Source: Glaciecola sp964446865 (GTDB taxonomy: Bacteria > Pseudomonadota > Gammaproteobacteria > Enterobacterales > Alteromonadaceae). From it: a DNA stretch of 64,000 nucleotides. Below are positions 8,880-18,603 of this stretch, piece after piece. The DNA lies in contig CAYURD010000006.1 of the NCBI GenBank assembly GCA_964446865.1, forward strand, positions 21,124 through 85,123, in the 5' to 3' direction. Below the pieces are notes generated by a model that saw only the letters and a program-made list of their open reading frames with translations, did no database searches and was not told the DNA's origin. A program made the position numbers and the translations under genes. The first letter of the stretch is position 1, and every line of letters begins with the position of its first letter.

Positions 8880-9779
8880 ATGACACCTATTTCAATCGAA
8901 TACGGAAAATTGCAAGAACTTAAAGCTATTTTCTTGGATAACATTGCCAGTATAAAAGATAAAAATGTTGTTTATTTAGATTATCCCGTGCACAACAACG
9001 TGGGTGACTTATTAATTTATTGGGGCGCAATCGAAGCGCTGCGAATAAACAACAATAGAATTGTTGCTCAATTTTTTACGGGAAACTTTGATGTGGCAAC
9101 AGTACGAAAATTGGTCGATAAACACAACGCCATTATTATATGCCACGGTGGTGGCAACTTTGGAGACCTTTATCATCAGCATCAAAACCTTAGGCGTCAA
9201 GTTGTTAGCCATTTTAAGGACACTAAGATTCATGTATTTCCTCAAAGTGTTTTCTTTGAATCCGAACAAGAAAAAGAAAAACAATTAGCAGAATTTGTGC
9301 AAGAGAATCTTACCATTCATGTTCGGGATACCGAAAGTGAGAAATTGTTATTAGACCATGGTGTTAACGTGATCAAAACACCCGATTGTGCACACTTTCT
9401 TTTAGACAAATTAAGTCGTTCTAAAGTCGCAAGCCAACAACAAGACAACGTGCTTGTTTTTAGAAGAAAAGACAAGGAAGCTGTGGGGACAGAAATTGGT
9501 TTTGATTGGAGTGAAATAAACTCTGATGTTGATAAAGTGCTTTATAAATTACTAAAGACAACCACAGCTAATCCGCGTTTCCACCGATACTCTTTATTTT
9601 TATTCCACCTTTACACAAAGCGACTTGTCAGAAAAGCAGAGGAGAAGTTTAGTCAATATAACCGAGTAGATACCGACAGGTTGCACGGTTTTATTCTTGC
9701 TATTTTGATGGACATACCCGTGACGCATTTAGATAATTCTTACCAGAAAATCTTGAAGTATAAATCAGCTTGGTTGTGA
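8880..9779 (+). CDS. Polysaccharide pyruvyl transferase family protein
   Basis: A 299-residue enzyme of the CsaB/ExoV/EpsO pyruvyl-transferase superfamily, which moves a ketal pyruvate from phosphoenolpyruvate to a sugar and gives the polymer negative charge. Visible signatures are VHNNVGD (37-43), HGGGNFGD (89-96), a DRLHGFI motif near 265-271 and the ending LDNSYQKI, characteristic of the family. The gene ends the plus-strand trio, and its last 15 bases overlap the convergent gene at 9765-10613. Confidence 0.85.
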   Translation: MTPISIEYGKLQELKAIFLDNIASIKDKNVVYLDYPVHNNVGDLLIYWGAIEALRINNNRIVAQFFTGNFDVATVRKLVDKHNAIIICHGGGNFGDLYHQHQNLRRQVVSHFKDTKIHVFPQSVFFESEQEKEKQLAEFVQENLTIHVRDTESEKLLLDHGVNVIKTPDCAHFLLDKLSRSKVASQQQDNVLVFRRKDKEAVGTEIGFDWSEINSDVDKVLYKLLKTTTANPRFHRYSLFLFHLYTKRLVRKAEEKFSQYNRVDTDRLHGFILAILMDIPVTHLDNSYQKILKYKSAWL

Positions 9780-10613
9780 ATTATGCACAAGTACGTCTAA
9801 ACCGTACTCTTTTATCATATTATTGATACATACGTCGTTTTGGCTTAATTCAATATTTTCTTTAGCTAGGCCGTGTGCGTCAGTGCCTAGCCAATTTACG
9901 GTACTTATGTTGTAACCACTCCATTTTGCGCTGTATCCATTCAGTCTAGTCATCCAGAAAAACCAAACATCGTCAGCACTAGCACAAATACTCATGAACT
10001 TATCTTCATTAAATACTTCGCTTGAAAATATATTTGGTGGGTAACATACGCCACCAATTCCAGTCGGAAATAATATACCGTCTTGACGTCTAGCGTTTTT
10101 TAGCCAAGTAGAGTAAGGCATAAACTCACTGTCTTTAAATTTAGGTCGATGGACTCTATGCGCAATAACATTTTTGGTATCATTTACATTTTTTATCAGA
10201 AACTCTAGCCATTTTTTGGGATAGTATAGATCGTCGTCGGCAGTAACTATGAATGAGTCTGGAAAGTCGATAAGTGCGGGGATAAGCTTTTTATATGAAC
10301 GTAGATCGCGACAAGTCTTTATTTCAAAAAACTCGTGATTTCTCTCTAAACTAATTACCGCTTCTGGCAGTAAATCATAGTCTTGTGTTGCAATCCAAAG
10401 CACGATTTTGTCTGGACTTACTGATTGATTGAGCAAACCTTTTAAGGTCAAGTGTAGTTTATTAAATCTAGGTGGAAAGCTGGTCAAAGAGACAACTAAT
10501 CTATTGCTCAAGTGATGCGCCTTATTAGATGGTTTTACACACAAGTGTTTTACGTAAAATTCTATAACAAGTGACTCTGTTCGCCAAAACCAAATTCTTA
10601 TTCTGTTTAACAA
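9765..10613 (-). CDS. Glycosyltransferase with DDD motif
   Basis: A 282-residue protein with a glycosyltransferase-like opening (VVSLTSFPPRF, residues 40-50) and an acidic triplet TADDDLYYP (D126-D128) expected to bind metal and nucleotide sugar. It resembles short uncharacterised glycosyltransferases in polysaccharide loci but is not a typical GT2. It is convergent with and overlaps the pyruvyl transferase by 15 bases. A gap of 126 bases separates it from the flippase gene upstream, so it may still be read from the large minus-strand operon or from its own promoter. Confidence 0.65.
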   Translation of the reverse strand: MLNRIRIWFWRTESLVIEFYVKHLCVKPSNKAHHLSNRLVVSLTSFPPRFNKLHLTLKGLLNQSVSPDKIVLWIATQDYDLLPEAVISLERNHEFFEIKTCRDLRSYKKLIPALIDFPDSFIVTADDDLYYPKKWLEFLIKNVNDTKNVIAHRVHRPKFKDSEFMPYSTWLKNARRQDGILFPTGIGGVCYPPNIFSSEVFNEDKFMSICASADDVWFFWMTRLNGYSAKWSGYNISTVNWLGTDAHGLAKENIELSQNDVCINNMIKEYGLDVLVHNSQPS

Positions 10614-10739
10614 TTCGTCTTTCCTGTTTAAGTACAGTTTTAATTAAAAGATACAATATCCCAATGTCACACACACTAATCGCTTTAATTTGCGCTTCTC
10701 TTAATTAATAAATATAAGGATACTCTCACGTTATGTAAA

Positions 10740-12230
10740 CTAGCCGTAAAGTTTACTTCTAATGCTAACTAGAAAGGGAGTAAGCGTTCTTTTTAATAAA
10801 TTTTCTAAATACTCCCACTCAGATATGTTTTTAAATCCAAGTATAAAAATAGCGTAGATGACAGCGAAAAATAAAACAAAAAATATTGTCGTTATCGTTA
10901 TAAGTTGAACAAACACATGATATTGCTCAAGTGGCAACTGATTGACGACATAGCTGGCTATAGCTGTGCCAGTAATTAACGGAATAACTGATATAGCAAA
11001 TTTGAAAATACTCTTAATTCCCGTGTATTTGCCCAAGATATATGTGAAGAACAATAGTGATACAATATTTTCCATCGTTACTAATGTAAAACTGAGTACT
11101 TTTATGTCTGATAAACCGATATAAATGGCGACAGAATATACGACCACAAATGCGATGCACTCATAAATAAAGATTTGTTTAGTTTTAGCGTAAATTAGCA
11201 GTACTCTTTTTGCGTGGTTTAACATAACTGATGGGGGTATTAAAAGGCCAAAAGCAGCCATTAAGTAACTATATTCAAGCCAATTTGGACCCAATAATAA
11301 GAGTGTTATTTGAAGGTGAAAAAAGTACATGATTGATGTTATTGGCAAGGCAATTAACATAAGAAGCAAAAAGGACGCTTTGAATTGCTTTGTGAAATAT
11401 GACTTTGATGTTTTAGTTTTGGTCAACTCGACTAAAAATGGTTCACTCATTGGGACTAAAAAATTAGCACTTGGAATATAAGCCACATATTTCATTGTAT
11501 GGTAAGACCCTAGTGCTGCTTGACCAAATGTACTACTGACAATTAGAGTATCCAGCTGTGAGCGAAAGTAACCAAATATAGCTTGAGGGATCATCCAGCC
11601 AGAAAAGTGCCATTGTTCTTTGGCGTTCTTCAGTAATAATCGCATTTTATAATCAAAAATTAAGTGGCTGCCAACAACGGTAATAACAGCACTGACTGCC
11701 TTTGCAATTACTAATGCCCAGTAGCTTTCGTAGATAACAGCGACTAAGATCGCTGCGATTACAGCAGCAAATTTAGCAAACAATGTGAGCTGGACTAGGC
11801 GTTTATAATTTTGTGCTCTTTTTAAATAAGCAGTGCCTGGATTAGTGAATGCATGAAAAAAAAATAAAAAGGTCAAGCTTATCAGGACGGGAGTTAACCG
11901 AGGATCGCCGTAAAAATCAGCAATTAAAAAGGAAAAACCAAGCATCAACAACGAAAGAAAAGACTTTATTATCAAATTAATTGTAAATGAGGTATCTATT
12001 TTTTCGTCATCTAAATCATCAACTCTCATTAGATACTGCGCAGATCCGGTCGCTGATAAGATAGATATAAAACCGACCATCATGGTTGCAATAGCTATGA
12101 TGCCAAAATCTTCTGGTAGTAGTACTCTGGCTAAAATAAGCGTACTAACGAGGCCTATTAATTTTTGACCAACCGAGTCAAATACAAGGAGTAGGCTACT
12201 TAAAACACCTTTTTTAAGGTTGCTATTCAC
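10740..12230 (-). CDS. Wzx-type polysaccharide flippase
   Basis: A 496-residue integral membrane protein of the oligosaccharide flippase (MATE/MOP exporter) family, with 12-14 hydrophobic segments. The N-terminal region (GLVSTLILARVLLPEDFGI) has the arrangement typical of RfbX/Wzx proteins, which move undecaprenyl-linked repeat units across the inner membrane. Its start overlaps the preceding GT2 gene by 8 bases. Together with the ligase/polymerase-like gene at 13082 it points to a Wzx/Wzy-dependent route for this polysaccharide. Confidence 0.85.
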   Translation of the reverse strand: MNSNLKKGVLSSLLLVFDSVGQKLIGLVSTLILARVLLPEDFGIIAIATMMVGFISILSATGSAQYLMRVDDLDDEKIDTSFTINLIIKSFLSLLMLGFSFLIADFYGDPRLTPVLISLTFLFFFHAFTNPGTAYLKRAQNYKRLVQLTLFAKFAAVIAAILVAVIYESYWALVIAKAVSAVITVVGSHLIFDYKMRLLLKNAKEQWHFSGWMIPQAIFGYFRSQLDTLIVSSTFGQAALGSYHTMKYVAYIPSANFLVPMSEPFLVELTKTKTSKSYFTKQFKASFLLLMLIALPITSIMYFFHLQITLLLLGPNWLEYSYLMAAFGLLIPPSVMLNHAKRVLLIYAKTKQIFIYECIAFVVVYSVAIYIGLSDIKVLSFTLVTMENIVSLLFFTYILGKYTGIKSIFKFAISVIPLITGTAIASYVVNQLPLEQYHVFVQLITITTIFFVLFFAVIYAIFILGFKNISEWEYLENLLKRTLTPFLVSIRSKLYG

Positions 12231-13089
12231 GTGATTCTTCTTGAGCTATTAGTTTGTGAAGTCGTTTCTTTACGAGATATTTTTTAATAGGCCCTAAATG
12301 TTTCGCTTTTTCGTCGAAGTGGCTAGAAATATCAAGATTAATACCGTGCATTCTTCTGGGCCAATCTTGCCGTTTCAATTTATCTAAATAAGTTTCTTGA
12401 ATCATCCCGAGTTCGTATCTAGCGATTCTATTTTTATATAGTTTAATGTCAGCCCATTTAAAGGGAGACAAACTTTCGAACTCAAACCCGACACCTTTTT
12501 TATGAATGACTTTGTTTGGAAGGTTTTTACTATAGAATTCGATATCCGTGTTTGCTGCTTTGGTTAAAAATGAGTCTATCCAATTCAGTCCAACAGGCAT
12601 ATAGAAGTTCTTATCTCTAATCATTTCTATATATTCTTGCGTTGCTCCGTATAAATTACCAAAAAAGCATGAGCGTTCTTCTATTAACCATCTGTAAAAA
12701 TCTAGATTGCGACCACTTAAAGGATAGCCGCCAATTATATTTGGCTTTGGCTCAGTTTTATTAAGCTCATCAAACAAGATAGGAAAGCAATTGTGCGAAA
12801 AAATAACATCAGCATCAACAAAAAAGTGACAGTCTGCATTTTCACCTATATCGTGGATATAGTGATTCCAAGCATTACATTTGTCTCCAATACTGATTTC
12901 CACAATCTTTAATTTATTGGTCTGTAATTCAGATTTAGTCTTTTCGGCAATTTGAATAGTGTTGTCAGTGCACCCGTTTGCCAATAAATAAACATTCTGT
13001 AAACGGTCATCAACGTTGTTAAAGACGTTTTTCAATGCAAAGTCAATGTGACCTGCCTCGTTATAAGCGAACATTATTATGTTATACAC
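12223..13089 (-). CDS. Family 2 glycosyltransferase
   Basis: A 288-residue GT2-like enzyme: MYNIIMFAYNEAGHI at the N-terminus, ANGCTDNT (37-44) in place of the usual NDGSTD, and VDADVIF (D92/D94) as the metal-binding motif. There is no signal peptide or membrane helix. Overlaps of 8 bases with both neighbours place it firmly in the operon. Probably adds a sugar to the lipid-linked repeat unit. Confidence 0.8.
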   Translation of the reverse strand: MYNIIMFAYNEAGHIDFALKNVFNNVDDRLQNVYLLANGCTDNTIQIAEKTKSELQTNKLKIVEISIGDKCNAWNHYIHDIGENADCHFFVDADVIFSHNCFPILFDELNKTEPKPNIIGGYPLSGRNLDFYRWLIEERSCFFGNLYGATQEYIEMIRDKNFYMPVGLNWIDSFLTKAANTDIEFYSKNLPNKVIHKKGVGFEFESLSPFKWADIKLYKNRIARYELGMIQETYLDKLKRQDWPRRMHGINLDISSHFDEKAKHLGPIKKYLVKKRLHKLIAQEESRE

Positions 13090-14443
13090 GCGATGGTCCT
13101 GAATAGGCTTTATCAGTTGTTGACGAATAAAATGAGTGACTCGGTTTTCGTTCGTTTTCAGTTGATTCAGTGATTAAACTTTTCTTCAATGCAAAATTGT
13201 TCGCAACGATTATTAATAGTAAGAAGTAAAAAGGCTCAAATATAATTAAATCTAAAAACAATGCGCCAACAAAAAAACCTATTAGGCCACAAAAACTGGC
13301 TTTATTCACGTAAGTATAAAAACTGTTGGGACGTTCGTCCAATGTAGATTTATTCCATCTATACATTTTACGAGCAACCCAAAAGAAACTTAAGAACGCG
13401 AACCCAGTGACTAAGCCGGTATTAGCAGAAAAATTTAAAAACGTATTATGTGCAACGTGTGGAGTCTGTCCAGGGAAATAAAATGCTGAGGCCTCTAAGA
13501 ACCGCTGAGGCCCTACACCGGTAATAGGGTGCTTTCCAATTAGTTGCAAACCAACTTGCCAAGATATAATTCTTGGATTGACTACTTTGCGTTCGCCACT
13601 TTCAGATTGTTGAACTGCTTCAGAAGCTCTCGATATTACTTGACCACCTTGATCAATAACAAACACGAAAAAGCCCGCAACGAGCACGACATTAAATGCT
13701 TTAGATTTTATCATCCACGCTGATGCTATAGTCGCGACCCCTGCACTTAAAAGTGCCCCTCTAGATGCATACAAAACAAGTGCGTGCCACAAAAGAGGTA
13801 TACAGAGAATTAGTAAGGCTTTCTGCCATGTTCTATCAACTTGATATATTGCAAACAATATAAAGGGCAATCCAATAACATACAAAACAGAGAACACGTT
13901 GCCATCGCTGTAGGGACTGCCTGCTGGTCCCTCAAGTCTACCAGCGACAAATTGTGACCAATTCGATGTAAAGTACTGCATATTTGCCCAATAAGTATAG
14001 TAAACAGTTACCGCTATCAATGCGCCTATCATGAACTTTAGCGCTCGTTGATTATTAATTAAGCCAAGAGTAATAAAGAACATTATTAATATCGTCGTGT
14101 ATATATCGATGACCAAACTTGATGAGACTCTAGATGAATAGTTTGGAAACGGCGAGGCTGCGTTTGAGAGGTGCATCATAATACCAATTACGACCATGGC
14201 GTAAAAAATACCATTATTATAGACTTTCCAGTCAATCATCCCTCTTAGCATCATAATACCCCAAGCAATGATCGCCATGCCAGCTGATATTTTAAATATT
14301 GAAATTCCTGAAAAAGCCCAAAACCAAACGTACTGTGGTTGCAAAATAGATACCGTTGCATAAAACACACCAGATAAAAACGGTGCTGACACGATAAAAA
14401 GTCCAGATATTAATATCACTAAGTACGTCAATAATTTAATCAT
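13082..14443 (-). CDS. O-antigen ligase/Wzy-like protein, exosortase-A associated type
   Basis: A 453-residue polytopic membrane protein with about ten or more hydrophobic segments and the long periplasmic loop typical of WaaL/Wzy proteins. That loop carries GVGPQRFLE and HVAHNTFLNF; the histidine before NTFL is a hallmark of this superfamily. It fits the family annotated as putative O-glycosylation ligase of exosortase A systems. It should polymerise repeat units or ligate glycan to a carrier in the periplasm, and which of the two is not decidable here. The C-terminal tail is short, basic and Ser-rich. It overlaps the GT4 gene by 4 bases. Confidence 0.82.
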   Translation of the reverse strand: MIKLLTYLVILISGLFIVSAPFLSGVFYATVSILQPQYVWFWAFSGISIFKISAGMAIIAWGIMMLRGMIDWKVYNNGIFYAMVVIGIMMHLSNAASPFPNYSSRVSSSLVIDIYTTILIMFFITLGLINNQRALKFMIGALIAVTVYYTYWANMQYFTSNWSQFVAGRLEGPAGSPYSDGNVFSVLYVIGLPFILFAIYQVDRTWQKALLILCIPLLWHALVLYASRGALLSAGVATIASAWMIKSKAFNVVLVAGFFVFVIDQGGQVISRASEAVQQSESGERKVVNPRIISWQVGLQLIGKHPITGVGPQRFLEASAFYFPGQTPHVAHNTFLNFSANTGLVTGFAFLSFFWVARKMYRWNKSTLDERPNSFYTYVNKASFCGLIGFFVGALFLDLIIFEPFYFLLLIIVANNFALKKSLITESTENERKPSHSFYSSTTDKAYSGPSRV

Positions 14444-15570
14444 GACTTATAGCACTCTCTGTAACGTTCAGACATGATTTCTACCTTAAATAGGTCATTA
14501 AATCGTTCAAGTCCTTTCTCACTAAAATCGGACATTAAGTCTTCTTTTTCAATCATCTTTTGCATGGCAAGACAAAGCGCTTCCTGATTGTCATTTTCTG
14601 TCACAAATCCTGTTACGTTGTGCTCTACAATCTCGGGGTTACCGCCTGCTTCAGTCACTATACAGGGTTTGCTCATTGACATTGCTTCTAACAGTGTCAT
14701 CGATGTACCTTCACTTAAAGAGGGCAATAAAAATACGTCCATCGCATTAAGGTGATCTTTAGGGTAAGAAATGTAACCAGTAAATTTCACATTATCTTCT
14801 ACTTTCAAATCGCTTACTTGAGTTTTTAGGCTGCCCATAAGCTCGCCATCACCAACAATTAGCAGCTTTGCATTTTGATGTACTTTGATTAAATCAGCAA
14901 AGGCCGCAATCATCATTTTATGGTTCTTAATTGGGTCTAGTCTTGCAATGGTACCAAAAACAATATCATTCGTTTGAAAACCCAGTGAGCTTCTAACGCT
15001 TTCTTTTTTCGACACGTCAGCTTTTAAGGCGCGGATCCCATTATATATCACACTGATATCATCGCCCAGCAAATATTCGTTGTCGACGAGTGCTTGCTTA
15101 GTCGCATTTGAGATTGCCGTCATTTTGAAAGTTAGTTTTGCTAGAATAGGATTAATAAATCTGCGTTTTGGGCTTTTGTAGTCTGGATAAAAGCGCCCGT
15201 GCTCGGTAAAAATCACTTTAGTGTTTGTGGCCAATGCGGCTAAACACCCATATGCCCAAGGCGTATATTGGTGACAGTGTACAATATCAATGTTGTTTGT
15301 TTTTATATATTTACGAAGTGCAAACACGACTGAAAAGTCGAACCCATCTTTACGACCAACCGATGCAATCTCAAGCCCTGAATTTTGTAAATCTATACCC
15401 CAGGGTCCAATAGGCTGCTCAATACAAAAAATTGACATCTCAATACTCTTGTCTTGATTGCCTTCGATAATATTTTTTATCACCATTTCAGCGCCGCCAA
15501 TTCTCATATCGTAGGTGACATGCAGCACTTTTGTTGTGTTTTGCTCTTTAGTTAAGGAAGAGGTAGACAT
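14440..15570 (-). CDS. Family 4 glycosyltransferase (XrtA-locus type)
   Basis: A 376-residue GT-B enzyme. The N-terminal domain has MRIGGAEMVIKNI and HCHQYTPWAYG. The C-terminal domain has FGTIARLDPIKNH, LLIVGDGEL and the nucleotide-sugar loop PSLSEGTSMTLLEAMSM, giving the retaining-transferase E-x7-E pattern. It overlaps the next gene by ATGA and follows the amidotransferase by 2 bases. Similar GT4 proteins recur in PEP-CTERM/EpsH loci; the exact subfamily is not certain. Confidence 0.85.
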   Translation of the reverse strand: MSTSSLTKEQNTTKVLHVTYDMRIGGAEMVIKNIIEGNQDKSIEMSIFCIEQPIGPWGIDLQNSGLEIASVGRKDGFDFSVVFALRKYIKTNNIDIVHCHQYTPWAYGCLAALATNTKVIFTEHGRFYPDYKSPKRRFINPILAKLTFKMTAISNATKQALVDNEYLLGDDISVIYNGIRALKADVSKKESVRSSLGFQTNDIVFGTIARLDPIKNHKMMIAAFADLIKVHQNAKLLIVGDGELMGSLKTQVSDLKVEDNVKFTGYISYPKDHLNAMDVFLLPSLSEGTSMTLLEAMSMSKPCIVTEAGGNPEIVEHNVTGFVTENDNQEALCLAMQKMIEKEDLMSDFSEKGLERFNDLFKVEIMSERYRECYKS

Positions 15571-15572
15571 CG

Positions 15573-17495
15573 TTAATCCATATACCTATGCCACCACATC
15601 TCAAACATCAACATAGACCACAGTATGGCACTGTGGTCATGTCGACCGCTTTGATGCTCTTGCCAAATGCTCTTCACTTTGTTCACCTCAAAGATTTCCC
15701 CTAAACCCTTAACGTCTTGAATTAAATAACGTTGAGCAATATCTTTAATTTCTTGCCTAAACCACTGCGCTAAAGGCACCGAGAAGCCCATTTTTTTGCG
15801 GTATAAAATATCATCACTTAATAAGGGTTTAAATGCTTCTTTAAGCGCGTATTTCTTCTCTTTGTCTCTAAATTTCAAATTTGAGGGCAGGGTGGCCGAG
15901 TATTCTATAATTTCTTTATCTAAAATAGGCGCGCGCACTTCAAGCGAATTTGCCATGCTCATCCTATCAACTTTAACCAAAATACCGCCAGTTAAATACG
16001 TTTTCATATCGGTGTACAGTATTTTACTAACATGATCGGGACCATCGGCCTGTTTATAAAAGTCGGTGGTAATTGTCGACGGGTGATAATCCCCCAATTT
16101 GGCACTTACCGCAGGTTTAACGAGCGCTTGCCATTGTTCATCATTCATCTGTGAATTAGTAATATAAAACCCCATTTCAGGGCTCACACTTAAGCTCGTA
16201 AATAGGCTTTTTGCGCGTTTGAAAGGCGTTAGTTTAATTGCCCCGCACACCGACGCTAAGCCCGGGAAAATATGCTCTCGGATCCAATCAGGAAACTTTT
16301 CTCTTAATTGGTTTTCAATATGATCACTGGTATATTTTTCGTAGCCTGCAAATACTTCATCACCGCCATCTCCGGCAATTGCCACTGTCACCTCTTTTCG
16401 CGCTAATTCCGATACAAAAAAGGTAGGTACTAAAGACGGATCGGCAAAGGGCTCGTCAAAAAAGCTAACGATGTGCTCTAGCGTATCTGCAACATTTTGA
16501 TGCACTAACAATTCATGATGCTCTGTTTTGTATTGCTCGGCAACAGCTTTTGCAAACTCAGCTTCGTTGTACTTTTTGTTATCAAAGGCAATGGTACAGG
16601 TTTTAATGGGCTTGTCTGACAAGCCAGACATAGTGGCCACTACACCACTTGAATCAACACCGCCACTCAAAAAGGCGCCAAGGGGCACGTCACTAATCAT
16701 TCTGCGTTTGGTGGTAGCTTTAATTTTATCTTGTAGTTGACTAATGGATTCGGCTTCGCTTTGTGAACTTTGTTTTGCAAAGCTTAAGGTCCAGTACTCT
16801 TCAATGCTTGTTTGCCCATCTTTGATAAGCATAAAATGCGCTGGCGGCAGCTTGTGGATATGTGTAAATATGCTTTTAGGATCGGGGACATATTGATAAG
16901 CAAAAAAATCATAAGCGGCGTCAAGTCGTAGCTCTTTTTTAATATCTGGCAGGGCTAGTATTGCTTTGATTTCAGAGGCAAAACAGAAACGCGAAGGCTC
17001 AGCAGGATCTGAATAATAATATAAAGGTTTTTTGCCAAGACGGTCGCGCGCAATAAATAATTGTTTTTCTTGCTTGTCCCAAAGTGCAAATGCAAACATG
17101 CCGTTTAGTTTATCGAGACATTTAACGCCTTCACGCTCATATAGCTTAATAATAACTTCGGTATCGGTACCTGTGGCAAACACAACACCATCTTTTTCTA
17201 ATTGCGCTTTTAAGTCTAAAAAGTTATAAATCTCGCCATTAAACACAATGACGACGTTCTCGTCAGTCGAAAACATGGGCTGATTACCCGCGACCGATAA
17301 GTCTAATATACTTAATCGTCGATGGCTTAAGCCCACAAAGTCATCCAAATATTCACCATGTGCATCTGGACCGCGATGAGCAATCGCATTTCCCATCTCA
17401 ATGAGGTGCTTTTTAGTTAATTGGTTCGCCTCAGTGGTATCTGACGATGTTGTAAGGTCGCTTTTATGATGTAAAAAGCCAGCAATCCCGCACAT
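15573..17495 (-). CDS. Asparagine-synthase-like amidotransferase, XrtA system
   Basis: A 640-residue class II glutamine amidotransferase/asparagine synthase fusion. The N-terminal glutaminase domain begins MCGIAGF, so Cys2 is the nucleophile after Met removal, and contains HRGPDAHGEY and NGEIYNF. The synthase half has the PPi-loop SGGVDSS (S277-S283) and AGDGGDEVFAGY. Length and context match the exosortase-A associated amidotransferase group, thought to amidate a sugar acid or amino-acid substituent of the exopolysaccharide; true asparagine synthesis cannot be excluded. It lies 7 bases after the FemAB-like gene. Confidence 0.87.
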   Translation of the reverse strand: MCGIAGFLHHKSDLTTSSDTTEANQLTKKHLIEMGNAIAHRGPDAHGEYLDDFVGLSHRRLSILDLSVAGNQPMFSTDENVVIVFNGEIYNFLDLKAQLEKDGVVFATGTDTEVIIKLYEREGVKCLDKLNGMFAFALWDKQEKQLFIARDRLGKKPLYYYSDPAEPSRFCFASEIKAILALPDIKKELRLDAAYDFFAYQYVPDPKSIFTHIHKLPPAHFMLIKDGQTSIEEYWTLSFAKQSSQSEAESISQLQDKIKATTKRRMISDVPLGAFLSGGVDSSGVVATMSGLSDKPIKTCTIAFDNKKYNEAEFAKAVAEQYKTEHHELLVHQNVADTLEHIVSFFDEPFADPSLVPTFFVSELARKEVTVAIAGDGGDEVFAGYEKYTSDHIENQLREKFPDWIREHIFPGLASVCGAIKLTPFKRAKSLFTSLSVSPEMGFYITNSQMNDEQWQALVKPAVSAKLGDYHPSTITTDFYKQADGPDHVSKILYTDMKTYLTGGILVKVDRMSMANSLEVRAPILDKEIIEYSATLPSNLKFRDKEKKYALKEAFKPLLSDDILYRKKMGFSVPLAQWFRQEIKDIAQRYLIQDVKGLGEIFEVNKVKSIWQEHQSGRHDHSAILWSMLMFEMWWHRYMD

Positions 17496-17502
17496 AGGTC
17501 CC

Positions 17503-18603
17503 CTATAAACTTATATATTTACGAATTTTAGGCCCAATTGCCGTGGTGACGCCTAGTGGCATCTTTTGCCATATGTTTTCAATTTTAGCGCGCAAAGCAG
17601 ATTTATCAGATGTTTTTTCTGCCTGCAGTTTGTCGTCTACCAATGATTCCCATTGCAAAGCAACGGGTAATGCTCCCCACTGTTTTTTAAATCGATACGT
17701 GCCTTCATTATAGCCAGAGCGTCCAAAATCAAAATTGCGGATACCACGCTCTATAACTTGCGCTAGTACTTCCCAATATAAAAGCATATTTGGTGCCAAT
17801 TTGTTATGGCTACGCAAAGTACTCGCCCATGGAATAACGGCTTTATGCTGGGTATGAATGACAATGCCACCGCCAATGCATTTATCGTCAATGTCGACCA
17901 AGACTAAAAATGCTTGCTCATCGTAACTGGCAAATATTTGTGTAAACCAATCTTTTGCGTGCACAGGTGACCCTAAATCACGCATATTTGTGGCAAAAAC
18001 CTCGTAAAATTCATCAATGTCTGATGCGCTAGGTTTTGCGACAACTCGTGCTTTAACCCCGTTTTTACTTGCTTTTTTGATTTGGCTTCGTAATTTTGGT
18101 TTAAAACTCTTCATCTGCGCATCAACATCATCAAGAAGCGAATAAATCATCCTGACTTTCGTGCCATCAGCAATGTTTTCACCAGAAGCTTTGTCGCCTG
18201 TAGCTTCTGGAGAAGAATTTTCAGATATGTTTGCATTGTTGGTCATAGTTTCTGTGATTGTGTCTCGAAATTCGAATTCGCAAGCGTGTTTAAGCGCATA
18301 GTCCACAACAGCATTTTTGAGTGCGCTTGATGCCTCGTTACTAAGCGCCAATATTCCACCTAAGTCACAATAGGGTAGTGAGCAAATTAGTTTTTTACCT
18401 TTAAGCGTTTTCATCAGTACAGCGGGCATCACAGCAGTGATTTCACCGTTTTGTTTTAATCCAAAGTACAGACTGTCAAAGCCATATGCTTTTTCAACGG
18501 CTTTACCCCACGCCATGTTGTGATAAGCGTTCGCGTCGTTATGTGCATCCACAAATTGTTGATATAAGTGGATGTCAGATGAACTAAACTGGTGTAATGT
18601 CAT
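17503..18603 (-). CDS. FemAB-like protein, XrtA/PEP-CTERM associated
   Basis: A 366-residue protein with two GNAT-like halves as in FemAB peptidyltransferases. Recognisable phrases are AYHNMAWGKAVEKAYG near the start, SFKPKLRSQIKKASKNG around 165-180 and FDFGRSGYNEGTYRFKKQWG near 315-335, the last being characteristic of the XrtA-associated FemAB family. A low-complexity insert (about 120-145) separates the halves. It may transfer an aminoacyl group to a polysaccharide or lipid-linked precursor; no member's activity is assumed here. It overlaps the deacetylase gene by 4 bases. Confidence 0.85.
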   Translation of the reverse strand: MTLHQFSSSDIHLYQQFVDAHNDANAYHNMAWGKAVEKAYGFDSLYFGLKQNGEITAVMPAVLMKTLKGKKLICSLPYCDLGGILALSNEASSALKNAVVDYALKHACEFEFRDTITETMTNNANISENSSPEATGDKASGENIADGTKVRMIYSLLDDVDAQMKSFKPKLRSQIKKASKNGVKARVVAKPSASDIDEFYEVFATNMRDLGSPVHAKDWFTQIFASYDEQAFLVLVDIDDKCIGGGIVIHTQHKAVIPWASTLRSHNKLAPNMLLYWEVLAQVIERGIRNFDFGRSGYNEGTYRFKKQWGALPVALQWESLVDDKLQAEKTSDKSALRAKIENIWQKMPLGVTTAIGPKIRKYISL

